A stretch of 64,000 bases of DNA from the NCBI GenBank assembly GCA_027297435.1, contig JAPUIA010000044.1, positions 1-64,000 of the forward strand, given 5' to 3'. The notes beneath the pieces were generated by a model. That model worked only from the letters and a program-made list of their open reading frames with translations, was not told the origin of the DNA and did no database searches. Positions 24,841 through 33,834 of this stretch are shown here, piece after piece; position 1 is the stretch's first letter; the number at the start of each line of letters is the position of its first letter. Source of the stretch: Gammaproteobacteria bacterium. Lineage in GTDB: Bacteria > Pseudomonadota > Gammaproteobacteria > Pseudomonadales > Azotimanducaceae. The translations under genes were made by a program, and so were the position numbers.

Positions 24841-25611
24841 TCAGCGGCCTTGCCAATTTGGCGGCCGTTTCTCTGCGAAGGCTTTAGGACCCTCGATGAA
24901 GTCTTCGCTGGTCACCATGGTTTTGACCGATTCGTATTGAGTCTTCATCGACTCTTCGAGCGAAGCACAATCCAAGCTTCGATACACCACGTCCTTGCTG
25001 GCCCGGACAGATAGCGGCGCACAGGCACATATCTGTTGTGCCCAGTCGCGCGCCGCCATCTCTAGCTCATCGTGTGGCACTACGGCGTTGACGAAGCCGA
25101 GATCCTGGCCTTCTTGAGCGGTGACATGTCTGCCGGTAAGGATCATCCCCAACGCTCGCTTCGAACCAATTTGGCGGGGCAGTCGGTTGAGCCCGCCCGC
25201 GAGTGCGGCCAATCCGACCTTCGGCTCCGGTAGTGCAAACAGGGCCTTCTCAGAGGCGATGATGAGATCGCAAGCCAGCGCGATTTCGAATCCACCCCCC
25301 ATGGCGACGCCGTTCACCGCTGCGATCACGGGTTTGGCCAGATCGAACCGTGAGGTTAGCCCGGCAAACCCCTTCGGCATGGGCACCCGTTCGCCACCTT
25401 CGGCTTGATAGCGAAGGTCGTTGCCCGCGCAGAAACCACGCCCGGCACCGGTGATGATTGCGACCCACATGTCGCCGTCGGCTGCGAAGTCGTCGAACAC
25501 CTCACCGAGTTCCGCGTTGGCCGGTGGGTGCAATGCGTTCAGCCGGTCCGGTCGTTCCAAGGTCACTGTCATGATGTGATCAGTTTTGTCGATGCTGCAA
25601 TATTCCGGCAT
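24841..25611 (-). CDS. Enoyl-CoA hydratase/isomerase family protein
   Basis: A 256-residue crotonase-fold protein. The first oxyanion-hole segment is GAGRGFCAGNDLRY and the second is AMGGGFEIALACDLIIAS, followed by ALPEPKVGLAALAGGLNRLPRQIG. One catalytic Glu is present in PEPKVGL; the other position in the GGxxEIALACD helix is typical of hydratases. It acts on 2-enoyl-CoA or related thioesters; exact substrate unknown. Shares the region with the acyl-CoA synthetase and SDR, consistent with fatty- or branched-acid metabolism. Thirty bases downstream of the histidine phosphatase gene, probably cotranscribed. Confidence 0.8.
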   Translation of the reverse strand: MPEYCSIDKTDHIMTVTLERPDRLNALHPPANAELGEVFDDFAADGDMWVAIITGAGRGFCAGNDLRYQAEGGERVPMPKGFAGLTSRFDLAKPVIAAVNGVAMGGGFEIALACDLIIASEKALFALPEPKVGLAALAGGLNRLPRQIGSKRALGMILTGRHVTAQEGQDLGFVNAVVPHDELEMAARDWAQQICACAPLSVRASKDVVYRSLDCASLEESMKTQYESVKTMVTSEDFIEGPKAFAEKRPPNWQGR

Positions 25612-25641
25612 CCTTGCTTCCCCTTGTGAGGTGATGTTGCG

Positions 25642-26247
25642 CTACAAGTGTTGTGTGGTGTTGTAATAGTTCACGTATGCGTTGGGCGTCATTATGAGGT
25701 CGGTCAACGCACAATTGCCAAACTGGTATTCGACCCACTTACCGGGATCACCGTCCAACAATACGCCAAGCGCCACTGCCATGGCAGCCCCGTGGCTGAC
25801 AACCAGTACTGTTGCTTCGGGCCCGTGGCGAGCGTCGATACGTTGCAGGCCCGCGACCATCCGTTCTGCGACGCCGTTGAGGGACTCTCCACCGGGAGGC
25901 GCGAAATTAGGATCGTCAGTCGCCTTGGTAATGAAATCGTGGACGCTTACGAGTTCTTTGAACGGCATATTCTCCCATTCGCCGATCGCGTACTCCCGCA
26001 GGTCGTGCTCGATTTGCACTTCCACCTTCAGGGTTGCACTGAAGGCGTTGGCGGTTTGAACGCAACGTTGTAGCGGGCTCGAGTAGATGGCGTGGATCTC
26101 CGGACCGTGCTTGCCGAGATGGGTACTCGTGCGTTTCGCTTGGCGCTTGCCGCGCCGCGTGAGCTGACAGTCGGTCGACCCGTGCCAGCGACCCTCTCGG
26201 TTGGCGGAGATTTGTCCATGACGGACTAGAAGCAATGACTTAGCCAC
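25642..26247 (-). CDS. Histidine phosphatase family protein
   Basis: A 201-residue protein with the catalytic motif LLVRHGQ at residues 6-12 and the second histidine in VLVVSHGAAMAV, plus an Arg pair in QLTRRGKRQA. This is the phosphoglycerate-mutase-like fold, whose members remove phosphate from small molecules (e.g. CobC-type or broad-specificity phosphatases). The substrate is not evident. The gene directly precedes the enoyl-CoA hydratase on the same strand. Confidence 0.8.
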   Translation of the reverse strand: MAKSLLLVRHGQISANREGRWHGSTDCQLTRRGKRQAKRTSTHLGKHGPEIHAIYSSPLQRCVQTANAFSATLKVEVQIEHDLREYAIGEWENMPFKELVSVHDFITKATDDPNFAPPGGESLNGVAERMVAGLQRIDARHGPEATVLVVSHGAAMAVALGVLLDGDPGKWVEYQFGNCALTDLIMTPNAYVNYYNTTQHL

Positions 26248-26420
26248 TCGCTGAAGATGCCATGATCGTCACTGATATCCAACAGTGAACGGTTGCGTGA
26301 ACGCGCGTCCATCTGATGGCGCCCCGGTTTCGTGGAGAGTCGGGCCGTTGATTTTCGACGCCTTCGATGTCCTTATAGCGAAACGCCTGCCGAGAGGTTG
26401 CGACGAGTGCGACGATAAAG

Positions 26421-27452
26421 ATGGCAAGTCGAAAAATTGACGTGTTGGTCGCGGCGGTGAGCCTAATCGTCGGTGTGTCGGCAATGATGGCGGGTTGCGA
26501 TCGCGGTGCTGCGTATCACCAACACTCGGGTTTCACCATGGGCACCTACTACGCGGTCACGTACGCCGGGGCAGCACGTTGTGTGGGCGAGCTCAGCGAG
26601 GTGCTCGAGGATGAACTCGACGCGGTCAACGCTCAGATGTCTACGTATCTGCCGGATTCCGAGTTGTCCCGATTCAACGCATCAAATGCTCTCGATTGGG
26701 TGGACGTTTCGATCGAATTGGCAGAAACGATCGCGGTTGCGCTGGAGTTGTCGAAGCAATCACAGGGGGCTTTCGATGTGACCGTGGGCCCACTCGTCAA
26801 TGCGTGGGGATTTGGACCGCAAGAGCGCACAGAGCCTCCGTCAGCCGAGGAGGTGGCCTCGGCGCTGGCGCGGGTCGGCTATGACAAGCTGATGGTGGAT
26901 GTCGAACTGTCGGCCTTGAGAAAACGGCAGGTTGATTTGTATGTCGATCTGTCGGCGATTGCCAAGGGCCACGGCGTCGATCGGCTAGCGGCGGTGCTGG
27001 ACCGTCACGGTTGCGAACACTTCCTGGTGGACATCGGCGGAGAGGTGCGCACGCGAGGACACAACGCGTCCGGTTCCGACTGGCGGGTGGGAATCGAAGT
27101 CCCAGACGGTTCGGGGTCGATACAACGCGTTCTATACCTGTCCGGCCTGGCAGTTGCGACATCGGGCGATTATCGCAATTTCAGGGTCGAGTCGGGTTCT
27201 CGGATCTCGCATACGATCGACCCACGACGGGGCAGACCCGTCGAACACGACCTGGCTTCGGTGACCGTTGTCGCTGAGCGCGCCGAGTTGGCCGACGGCT
27301 ACGCTACCCTCATCAGCGTGTTGGGTGCGGAATCGGGGCTTCGCTTCGCGCGAGATCGGGATCTCGCAGTTTTCCTGATCGTTCGACAGGAAGCTGGCTT
27401 TGAAGAGCGATATACTGCGCCCATGACACGTTATCTTCCGGGCCTCAAGTGA
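26421..27452 (+). CDS. apbE: FAD:protein FMN transferase ApbE
   Basis: A 343-residue lipoprotein-type protein. A signal segment (VLVAAVSLIVGVSAMMAGC) ends in a lipobox Cys at about residue 30. The ApbE features follow: GFTMGTYYAVTY, FDVTVGPLVNAWGFG, DLSAIAKGHGVD, FLVDIGGEVRTRG and SHTIDPRRGRPV. ApbE covalently attaches FMN to Thr residues of NqrB, NqrC, RnfD and RnfG in the membrane. It overlaps nqrM, indicating a Na+-NQR maturation pair, though the nqrABCDEF genes that usually precede are absent from the window. Confidence 0.9.
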   Translation: MASRKIDVLVAAVSLIVGVSAMMAGCDRGAAYHQHSGFTMGTYYAVTYAGAARCVGELSEVLEDELDAVNAQMSTYLPDSELSRFNASNALDWVDVSIELAETIAVALELSKQSQGAFDVTVGPLVNAWGFGPQERTEPPSAEEVASALARVGYDKLMVDVELSALRKRQVDLYVDLSAIAKGHGVDRLAAVLDRHGCEHFLVDIGGEVRTRGHNASGSDWRVGIEVPDGSGSIQRVLYLSGLAVATSGDYRNFRVESGSRISHTIDPRRGRPVEHDLASVTVVAERAELADGYATLISVLGAESGLRFARDRDLAVFLIVRQEAGFEERYTAPMTRYLPGLK

Positions 27453-27622
27453 CACTGTTGTTGGCCTTTGTGATCATGCTTGCAATCGTGGGCGCCATGG
27501 CCGTCGGTGTGGCCCTAGGACGCAAACCCATTTCTGGAAGTTGCGGTGGGCTTCAAGCGCTCGGCATTGATGCCGAGTGTGAGATTTGTGGCGGTAATCC
27601 AGACCTCTGCGACAAACGCTAG
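27449..27622 (+). CDS. nqrM: (Na+)-NQR maturation protein NqrM
   Basis: A 57-residue protein missing from the ORF track because it starts with GTG and is short. One membrane helix (LLLAFVIMLAIVGAMAVGVALG) is followed by GRKPISGSCGGLQALGID and the four-cysteine cluster ECEICGGNPDLC. NqrM is needed to assemble the iron centre of Na+-translocating NADH:quinone oxidoreductase. The GTG overlaps the apbE stop (four bases). Recognition rests on the KPIxGSCGGL and CxICGG motifs. Confidence 0.85.
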   Translation: MTLLLAFVIMLAIVGAMAVGVALGRKPISGSCGGLQALGIDAECEICGGNPDLCDKR

Positions 27623-27666
27623 CCCTCGGCACAAAAACATTTCGCCGCCTGCTACCATTGCGATAA

Positions 27667-27955
27667 TAGTGTCCTGTCCGGTTAATTCGTCGCATTTCAG
27701 AACTCACGGCGCGCGCCAGTACAAGGCGCGCTCCGCAGTTAATATCGGTATATTGGCAAGGGGCGCAACAAAGTAATGGCGCGCGCCGTGAGTTCCCGAA
27801 GGGCGCGTCCTGCAAGGCTTCTGGCAGCGTTTGCGACAGCGGACCTGCTTTGCAGGTCCGACCCAATAACGCCAGGTATTACCTTCGAGCCGACGCCTTG
27901 CCAGAAACCTTGCAGGACACGCTGAACTCGAACGAATTAACCGGACAGGACACTA
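27667..27955. mobile_element. MITE-like element, about 289 bp, with perfect terminal inverted repeats
   Basis: The ends are perfect 24-bp inverted repeats (27667-27690 and 27932-27955), reading TA then GTGTCCTGTCCGGTTAATTC. The flanking TA on each side fits a TA target duplication as made by IS630/Tc1-type transposases, so the mobile unit may be GTGTCC to GGACAC. Inside are two further palindromic modules. AACTCACGGCGCGCGCC (27701-27717) pairs perfectly with 27778-27794. A 24-bp arm at 27803-27826 pairs with 27899-27922 (22 of 24 matches) and encloses the hairpin CGGACCTGC-TTT-GCAGGTCCG at 27840-27860. No transposase is encoded. It occupies nearly all of the nqrM-lolC gap and ends 11 bases before the lolC start. 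Confidence 0.8.
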
Positions 27956-27966
27956 GGCAATAGCGG

Positions 27967-29205
27967 ATGTACGTGCTCAAATCGGTTGCCGCGAGCGTCG
28001 GCACGCGTTATGCGTTCGCTCGGCAAAGCTCGATATCGACCATTGGGTTCATTGCGATTTGCGGCCTCGCCTTGAGCGTGGCCGTACTCGTGGTCGTCGT
28101 TTCGGTGGTGAATGGTTTTGAGCGGGAGCTGCGCGAACGGGTGTTCGGCGTGTTGCCGCACCTGAGCCTCTATGGGCGCCAGCCGCTCAGCTTGCGTGCT
28201 GATGACATCGAAGCGTTGCGCGGGCTGCCTCTGGTGGCGTCCGCAGCCGCGTTCGTGCAGGGCGCGGGTTTAGTCGCAAGCGGTGACAAGGTCCAAGGTG
28301 TGTTGCTGACCGGCATCGAGCCAGGCGGCTACAGCAGCGTCTCTGATCTCGAACGTTACCTCGTTTACGGTGATCTGGACCGGCTGACGCCAGGCACCTA
28401 CGGGGTGATATTGGGGCAGCGTTTAGCGCGTCAGTTGCGTGTCGGCGTCGGGGACAAGGTAACGATCGTGCTGCCGAGCGCAACCGTCACGCCCGCCGGC
28501 ATGTTTCCCCGGCAAAAACGCTTCGACGTCATCGATCTCATGCACTCTCAAAGCGATCTGGACAGTCGGGGTGCGTACGTACACATTGCGGATGCGCAGC
28601 GTTTGTTTCGCTTGGGCGCGCAGATACACGGTTACCAGCTGAAGCTGCACGATCTTTTCATGGCCACTCAGGCCGCCCGTGAAAGCCTTGTTGCGCTCGG
28701 CCAAGAGCGGGTGTTTGCGCGCAGCTGGATGCGCACCCATGGCAACCTATACCAAGCGATCGGCATGCAAAAGGCGACGATGTTCGTACTGCTCGCGTTC
28801 CTGATAGCGGTCGCCGCCATCAACCTCGTCTCGACGCTGGTTATGGTCGTGGAGCAACGCGGGGCGGACGTTGCGATACTCAAGACCCTAGGCGCACGCA
28901 CCTCGACCGTGATTGGCAGCTTTCTCGTCTTGGGCATTTTGATCGGCGGCGTTGGTACGCTCTTGGGGCTTGGGGTGGGTATCGGTATCGCGAGTGCGCT
29001 ACCGGGATTCTTCGCCTGGGTAAACGAGCGTTTCACGCTCGATTTGATGAACCAGTACTTCGTCACGTATCTGCCCGTGGACATCCAGTCATCCGACATC
29101 GTCAGCATCGCGCTCACCGCCTTTGTGCTGTGCCTGTTGAGCACCTTGTACCCGGCCTGGCGAGTCGCTCGGTTACTGCCGAGTCGAGTGCTAGCGCATG
29201 AGTGA
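27967..29205 (+). CDS. lolC: Lipoprotein-releasing ABC transporter permease LolC
   Basis: A 412-residue inner-membrane permease with the FtsX/MacB topology: one helix near the N-terminus (IAICGLALSVAVLVVVVSVVNGFE), a large periplasmic domain (about 50-265) and three C-terminal helices (MFVLLAFLIAVAAINLVSTL, FLVLGILIGGVGTLLGL, LCLLSTLYPAWRVARL). The NGFERELRERV phrase after the first helix is typical of LolC/LolE. With LolD it frees outer-membrane lipoproteins for LolA. It overlaps lolD by eight bases. LolC and LolE are paralogues; order is used to choose the name. Its 5' flank is the MITE-like element. Confidence 0.85.
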   Translation: MYVLKSVAASVGTRYAFARQSSISTIGFIAICGLALSVAVLVVVVSVVNGFERELRERVFGVLPHLSLYGRQPLSLRADDIEALRGLPLVASAAAFVQGAGLVASGDKVQGVLLTGIEPGGYSSVSDLERYLVYGDLDRLTPGTYGVILGQRLARQLRVGVGDKVTIVLPSATVTPAGMFPRQKRFDVIDLMHSQSDLDSRGAYVHIADAQRLFRLGAQIHGYQLKLHDLFMATQAARESLVALGQERVFARSWMRTHGNLYQAIGMQKATMFVLLAFLIAVAAINLVSTLVMVVEQRGADVAILKTLGARTSTVIGSFLVLGILIGGVGTLLGLGVGIGIASALPGFFAWVNERFTLDLMNQYFVTYLPVDIQSSDIVSIALTAFVLCLLSTLYPAWRVARLLPSRVLAHE

Positions 29206-29881
29206 GCCGATACTGCAGGCGCACGATCTGCATAAGGCCTTCGAGCAGGGGACTGAACGCTTACCCGTGCTGAGAGGAGCAACGTGCGTGATCGAAGCGG
29301 GCGAGCGCGTAGCCATTGTGGGCCGTTCCGGATCCGGTAAGAGTACTTTGCTGCATATCCTGGCCGGGCTGGACGATCCCGATGCGGGCGAGGTTCGTAT
29401 CGCCGGCGAGGCGCTCACCGCGGCAGCCGTCGGTGAGCGTGCCGCGCTCAGGAATCGCTACATGGGATTCGTCTATCAACTGCACCATCTGCTGCCGGAG
29501 TTTAGCGCTGCCGAAAACGTTGCGATGTCACTGCGACTCGGAGGCATGGCACCCAAGGAGGCAATGGACAACGCCGTCGAGATGTTGGTGTTGGTGGGAC
29601 TGGCACAACGCACGACACACAGACCGGCCGCATTGTCGGGAGGCGAGCGGCAGCGTGTCGCGGTCGCGCGAGCGTTGGTTGGCAACCCCCGCGTGATCCT
29701 GGCGGACGAACCAACCGGCAATCTCGACAAGGACAATGCGCGCCAAGTGTTTGAACTCATGTGTCGACTGAGTGACGAAACCGGCGTCGCCTTCGTGATG
29801 GTCACCCACGATGAAGGAATGGTGGACGGCATGCACCGAGTCTTACGCTTGGATGGCGGTATCTTGTCGTCTTTACCATGA
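29198..29881 (+). CDS. lolD: Lipoprotein-releasing ABC transporter ATPase LolD
   Basis: A 227-residue ABC ATPase: Walker A VGRSGSGKSTLL, Q-loop YMGFVYQLHHLLPEF, signature LSGGERQRVAVARAL, Walker B VILADEPTGNLD and switch His in MVTHDEGM. It powers extraction of lipoproteins from the inner membrane together with the permeases on either side. Both neighbours overlap it (eight and four bases), a tight lolCDE operon. The VxQLHHLLPEFxAAEN stretch separates LolD from other MacB-like ATPases. Confidence 0.92.
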   Translation: MSEPILQAHDLHKAFEQGTERLPVLRGATCVIEAGERVAIVGRSGSGKSTLLHILAGLDDPDAGEVRIAGEALTAAAVGERAALRNRYMGFVYQLHHLLPEFSAAENVAMSLRLGGMAPKEAMDNAVEMLVLVGLAQRTTHRPAALSGGERQRVAVARALVGNPRVILADEPTGNLDKDNARQVFELMCRLSDETGVAFVMVTHDEGMVDGMHRVLRLDGGILSSLP

Positions 29882-31074
29882 GTGTTGCGCTCTATGTGGC
29901 GTCCCGCTATCTCACCGGTGGACGCAACCACTACGCACGCTTCGTTACGTGGGTGTCGCTCGTCGGTCTTGCGCTCGGCGTGTTGGTGCTGACGGTGGTG
30001 GTGAGCGTGATGAACGGTTTCGATGCCGAGTTACGTTTACGTATTTTGGGCACCGTGCCCCACGTCGTCTTGACGAGCCGCACGGAGTCGAGCGAGCTGT
30101 TGGATGCGGTGATCGAAGACGTGGACGTCACCTCTGCGTATCGATTTTTCAGTGCTGCCGGCATGGTGAGCAAGAATGCTGCGGTCAATCCCGTCACGAT
30201 ATTCGGGCTCGACGGCGCAGGCGCTCGAGAGCTCGCTCAAGTCGCCGACAACATGGTGGTATCGACCCTGTCTCAGGCGCTTGCCGAGCCCGGCGGCATC
30301 GTCATGGGTGTACAGCTTGCAACGCATATCGGCCTGCTCTTGGGTGATGACGTGATGCTCGTGGTCTCGGAGTCCGTGAACGGATCGGTGCGGGCGAAGT
30401 TGAAACGCTTTCGTTTGACCGGTGCTTTCGAGATAGGGGCTGATTTTGATTACACGCTGGTGTTAGTCGCCCGCGACGCGTTCTCCGAGACGGAACGAGC
30501 CCGAATGGGCACCGATGGCATTCGCGTGCAACTAATCGATCCCATGCAGGCGGGCGCGTTCGCCGACCGTTGGCGCGGTATCGCGTCCGACGTGGTGACG
30601 TGGACAGACAGCTACGGAGCGCTGTTCCAGGCCGTGAGGGTCGAAAAGGTGTTGATGTTCCTCATACTTTTGTTGGTGGTGGCGGTGGCGGGCTTCAACA
30701 TCGTTTCCGGTCAGACCATGGTTGTCCACGACAAACAGGCCGACATCGCCATTCTGCGGACGTTGGGGGCCACGGCGAGCGAGGTGCAACGCATCTTTCT
30801 GCTGCAGGGCATCGTGATTGCTTCTCTCGGGATCGTCGTTGGACTGGCGCTCGGAGTTCTGGTGGCGGCCAACATCGCGACATTGGTCGCCACTGTAGAG
30901 GCGTGGTTCGGGTTTCGACTGCTCGAAGGGTCGTACTTTGTCGCCGTGCCGTCGCGAGTCTTGCTCGAAGACTTGTGGGTCATCGGCGGATTGTCGTGGT
31001 TGCTCTGTCTGCTAGCTGCCTGGATACCGGCACGGCGGGCAACCGAGCAGAACCCGGTGGAGGGTCTGCACTGA
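29878..31074 (+). CDS. lolE: Lipoprotein-releasing ABC transporter permease LolE
   Basis: A 398-residue permease, paralogue of the lolC product, with the same plan: N-terminal helix VGLALGVLVLTVVVSVMNGFDAEL, periplasmic domain, then helices VLMFLILLLVVAVAGFNIVS, LLQGIVIASLGIVVGLALGV and WVIGGLSWLLCLLAAWI. The DKQADIAILRTLGA loop contacts LolD and matches the DVAILKTLGA segment in LolC. Fits LolE in a heterodimeric LolCDE complex. It overlaps lolD by ATGA and converges on the DUF2062 gene two bases after its stop. Confidence 0.85.
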   Translation: MSVALYVASRYLTGGRNHYARFVTWVSLVGLALGVLVLTVVVSVMNGFDAELRLRILGTVPHVVLTSRTESSELLDAVIEDVDVTSAYRFFSAAGMVSKNAAVNPVTIFGLDGAGARELAQVADNMVVSTLSQALAEPGGIVMGVQLATHIGLLLGDDVMLVVSESVNGSVRAKLKRFRLTGAFEIGADFDYTLVLVARDAFSETERARMGTDGIRVQLIDPMQAGAFADRWRGIASDVVTWTDSYGALFQAVRVEKVLMFLILLLVVAVAGFNIVSGQTMVVHDKQADIAILRTLGATASEVQRIFLLQGIVIASLGIVVGLALGVLVAANIATLVATVEAWFGFRLLEGSYFVAVPSRVLLEDLWVIGGLSWLLCLLAAWIPARRATEQNPVEGLH

Positions 31075-31075
31075 T

Positions 31076-31621
31076 TTAATCGGCGTGGGGTATGGCGTCG
31101 CGGCGCTGCTGGCGCCTGGCGCGCCGCTCTCGCCAACGACGGATCACGTGCATACGCCACGCGACACGTACCGCGATGAATCCAGTGATCCCCAATACCC
31201 ACCCGCACAGTAAAGAACCGAAAAGCAACGGATAGCCAATGGTGTCTAGGTTGTCGAATAGCCACTCGAAGCTGAGTTCGACGGATTCAACCTCGAGTCG
31301 CATGTCGAGCAACCACGCACCGAGTCGGTAGGCAAAGTAGAACATGGGTGCGATCGTCAACGGGTTGGTGATCCAGACCAACGCAACCGACAGTGGCAGG
31401 TGGCATCGCGACGCGACGGCCAGTACCCCGGCCACGAGCATTTGAAACGGTATCGGCAAGAAGGCGCAGAACAAACCGATAAACGTAGCGCCTGCAACCG
31501 AGCGGCGATGCAGGTGCCAGATCTCAGGATTGTTGAGGAGAACGCCTAAGGGACGCAGGGCAGGGTGCTTACGCAATTCCTTGGGATCTAGCAGATACCG
31601 GCGGAGGAACTTCTTTGGCAT
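31076..31621 (-). CDS. DUF2062 family inner-membrane protein
   Basis: A 181-residue membrane protein. The DUF2062 signatures are ATFIGLFCAFLPIPFQMLVAGVLAVASRCHLPLSVALVWITNPLTIAPMFYFAYRLG (two helices with the Pro/Asn-rich loop) and a C-terminal helix with basic tail. Function is not established; genes of this family often lie beside comEC in this gene order. Start at 31621 selected because the ORF-track start lies 57 codons upstream within comEC; MPKKFLRRYLL is the common N-terminus. Divergent from comEC across 36 bp. Confidence 0.8.
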   Translation of the reverse strand: MPKKFLRRYLLDPKELRKHPALRPLGVLLNNPEIWHLHRRSVAGATFIGLFCAFLPIPFQMLVAGVLAVASRCHLPLSVALVWITNPLTIAPMFYFAYRLGAWLLDMRLEVESVELSFEWLFDNLDTIGYPLLFGSLLCGWVLGITGFIAVRVAWRMHVIRRWRERRARRQQRRDAIPHAD

Positions 31622-31657
31622 AACTGAAATTATGCATGGTTCCGCCGTTCGGCGTAC

Positions 31658-33817
31658 ATGAAGGATACTGCCCGTCGTCGTATGGTGCTTTGGTTTGCCG
31701 TCGTATTCCTGGTGATCTGCCGGGTCGTGACGGCCGCGTGGTTTGCGCTCGAGGACCGGGTTCCTCACTGCGTCGGGGACGCGACCCGGCAATTGGACGT
31801 GGCTCTATTGCGTGTGGATGCAGTGGCCGGCGGGCGTAGCCGTCTGCATGCGCGCGTCGTCGACGACCGCGTGCCGGGCTGCGTCGACCTAACCGGTAAG
31901 CAACTGCGGTTGAATTGGTACTACCCCCCGTCCCTCGCGGTTGGAGAGGTGTGGCGAATCGCGGCGGTTGTACGATCACCTTGGGGGTATCAGAACCCGG
32001 GGGGCTTCGATTATGAACGGTGGCTGATGAGCGAAGGCTTGGCCGGCACCGGCTACGTTCGACAAGGTCGACTCGTGCGTGCGGCGCACCCGCGACTCGT
32101 TGATCGGTACAGGGCTTGGGTAGCCAAGCTGCTTGCGCCCCTGCAGCATCGCGGCTACCTACAAGCACTTGCCACCGGCCAGAGCAATCTGATGACCGAG
32201 CAAGATTGGATCACGCTCAGACGTACCGGCACGGTTCACCTGATGGTGATCTCCGGCCTGCACGTCGGGTTGATTGCCGTGTTCGGTTACTACTTTGGGC
32301 TGGTCGTCGCGCGCTGCGTTCCCGGTATGACGCTATGGGTAACCGCAGGTAACTGCGCCGCGGCCACCTCGATCCTTTGTGCGCTGAGTTACACGTGGAT
32401 GTCCGGCATGCAGGTAGCGGCGGTGCGAGCCTGTGTCATGACTACGTGCGGGACAATCGTGATCGCTCTGGGTCGGCCCGTACCCGTGCACGGCTGGCTG
32501 TTGGCTGCGGCGGTGTGCGTACTCGCCATCTATCCGCAGTCGATTCTCGATCAGGGTTTTTGGCTGTCTTTCGGAGCGGTGCTGGTGCTCGTCATCGGGC
32601 TCGCGAACCGGTTCCCGCGATCGGGGCGAGCCGCTAGTCTGATCCAAGCTCAATACCTGATGTTGCTCGGTATGACGCCTCTCGTAGCGATTGTCGTCGG
32701 CGAGATATCCACGATCGCCGGCCCTGCCAATCTGGTCGCGGTGCCGATGGTGTCGTTGGTCATCGTGCCCCTGGTGATGCTCGGAGTCGTTGGATCGGCT
32801 CTGGATGTCGATCTCGGTCTGTTCGCTTGGTCCGGTGCCGATGCGACGCTGTCCCTGCTATTGCAAGTCTTGAGGTTCCTCGGCGCGTTCGACACCCAGG
32901 TGGTCGACGCCGAGTCATGGTTGGGCGCAGCCTCATTGCTGGGTGTGGGCTTGATACTGGTCGCGCCGAATCGGCGCTCGGCGATGTGCGTCGTGCCGAT
33001 GTGGGCGAGTTGGATGATCATCAGTATCGTCAGCGTCGAGCCGGGCGAGGTCCGGGTGACCGCGCTGGATGTCGGCCAAGGCAGTGCTGCGTTGATCGAT
33101 ACCGCGAGCCACCGGTTATTGTTCGATGCCGGCGCGCGTTTCCCATCGGGTTTCGACCTGGGCGACGCCGTCGTCGTACCGGCAATTGCGGTAACGGGTA
33201 CCCGGCGTCTGGACAAGCTTGTCGTCAGTCACGGCGACAGCGATCATGCTGGAGGTGTTCGGGCGGTCAGCGCGCGCGTGCCCACCGGGGAGTTGGTCGC
33301 GCCCAGCGGAGACCTGGCTTCGGGGCGTTGCGAAAGGGGACAAAGATGGCTGTGGGATGGTGTGCGTTTCGAATTCCTACACCCGAGCGCCAATCGTGGC
33401 AGCCCGAGTGATCGAGCCGAAAACAACGCGTCCTGCGTCTTGTTGGTGACTGCCGGAGAGCGTCACGTCCTCCTGACCGGCGACATCGAGCGGTTGGTCG
33501 AGGTTGGCCTGTTGTCGCACCTACCTTCGCCCATTGACGTCGTGTTTGCTCCTCACCACGGCAGCGCGACCTCATCTTCCCCTCGTTTCGTTGCCGCTAC
33601 CCGGCCACGCGTCGTCATCGTGAGTGCTGGCTTTCGCAATCGCTATGGCCACCCGCATCCGGATGTCGTGGCGCGGTACGTTGCCGTCGGTGCTAGCGTC
33701 TGGGTCACTGGCCGCGATGGCGCCCTGGTGTGGGAGTCCCAGCGACCGTTGGACGTCAAGGCATGGCGCCATTCCCGTAATGCATGGTGGGTCAATCGAC
33801 CACCGCCCAGTCCGTGA
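31658..33817 (+). CDS. comEC: DNA internalization competence protein ComEC/Rec2
   Basis: A 719-residue protein. The N-terminal domain contains WYYPPSLAVGEVWRI; the competence membrane domain (about residues 180-460) has the segment GTVHLMVISGLHVGLIAVFGYY and many helices; the C-terminal metallo-beta-lactamase domain starts VTALDVGQGSAALIDT and has KLVVSHGDSDHAGGV and VVFAPHHGSATSSS. ComEC forms the channel for single-stranded DNA uptake. Length is close to the family's usual 750. The MBL domain has the expected HxDxDH and retains HHGS. Located as in related genomes near lolCDE and lpxK. Confidence 0.88.
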   Translation: MKDTARRRMVLWFAVVFLVICRVVTAAWFALEDRVPHCVGDATRQLDVALLRVDAVAGGRSRLHARVVDDRVPGCVDLTGKQLRLNWYYPPSLAVGEVWRIAAVVRSPWGYQNPGGFDYERWLMSEGLAGTGYVRQGRLVRAAHPRLVDRYRAWVAKLLAPLQHRGYLQALATGQSNLMTEQDWITLRRTGTVHLMVISGLHVGLIAVFGYYFGLVVARCVPGMTLWVTAGNCAAATSILCALSYTWMSGMQVAAVRACVMTTCGTIVIALGRPVPVHGWLLAAAVCVLAIYPQSILDQGFWLSFGAVLVLVIGLANRFPRSGRAASLIQAQYLMLLGMTPLVAIVVGEISTIAGPANLVAVPMVSLVIVPLVMLGVVGSALDVDLGLFAWSGADATLSLLLQVLRFLGAFDTQVVDAESWLGAASLLGVGLILVAPNRRSAMCVVPMWASWMIISIVSVEPGEVRVTALDVGQGSAALIDTASHRLLFDAGARFPSGFDLGDAVVVPAIAVTGTRRLDKLVVSHGDSDHAGGVRAVSARVPTGELVAPSGDLASGRCERGQRWLWDGVRFEFLHPSANRGSPSDRAENNASCVLLVTAGERHVLLTGDIERLVEVGLLSHLPSPIDVVFAPHHGSATSSSPRFVAATRPRVVIVSAGFRNRYGHPHPDVVARYVAVGASVWVTGRDGALVWESQRPLDVKAWRHSRNAWWVNRPPPSP

Positions 33818-33834
33818 AATTGTTAGACGCGCCC

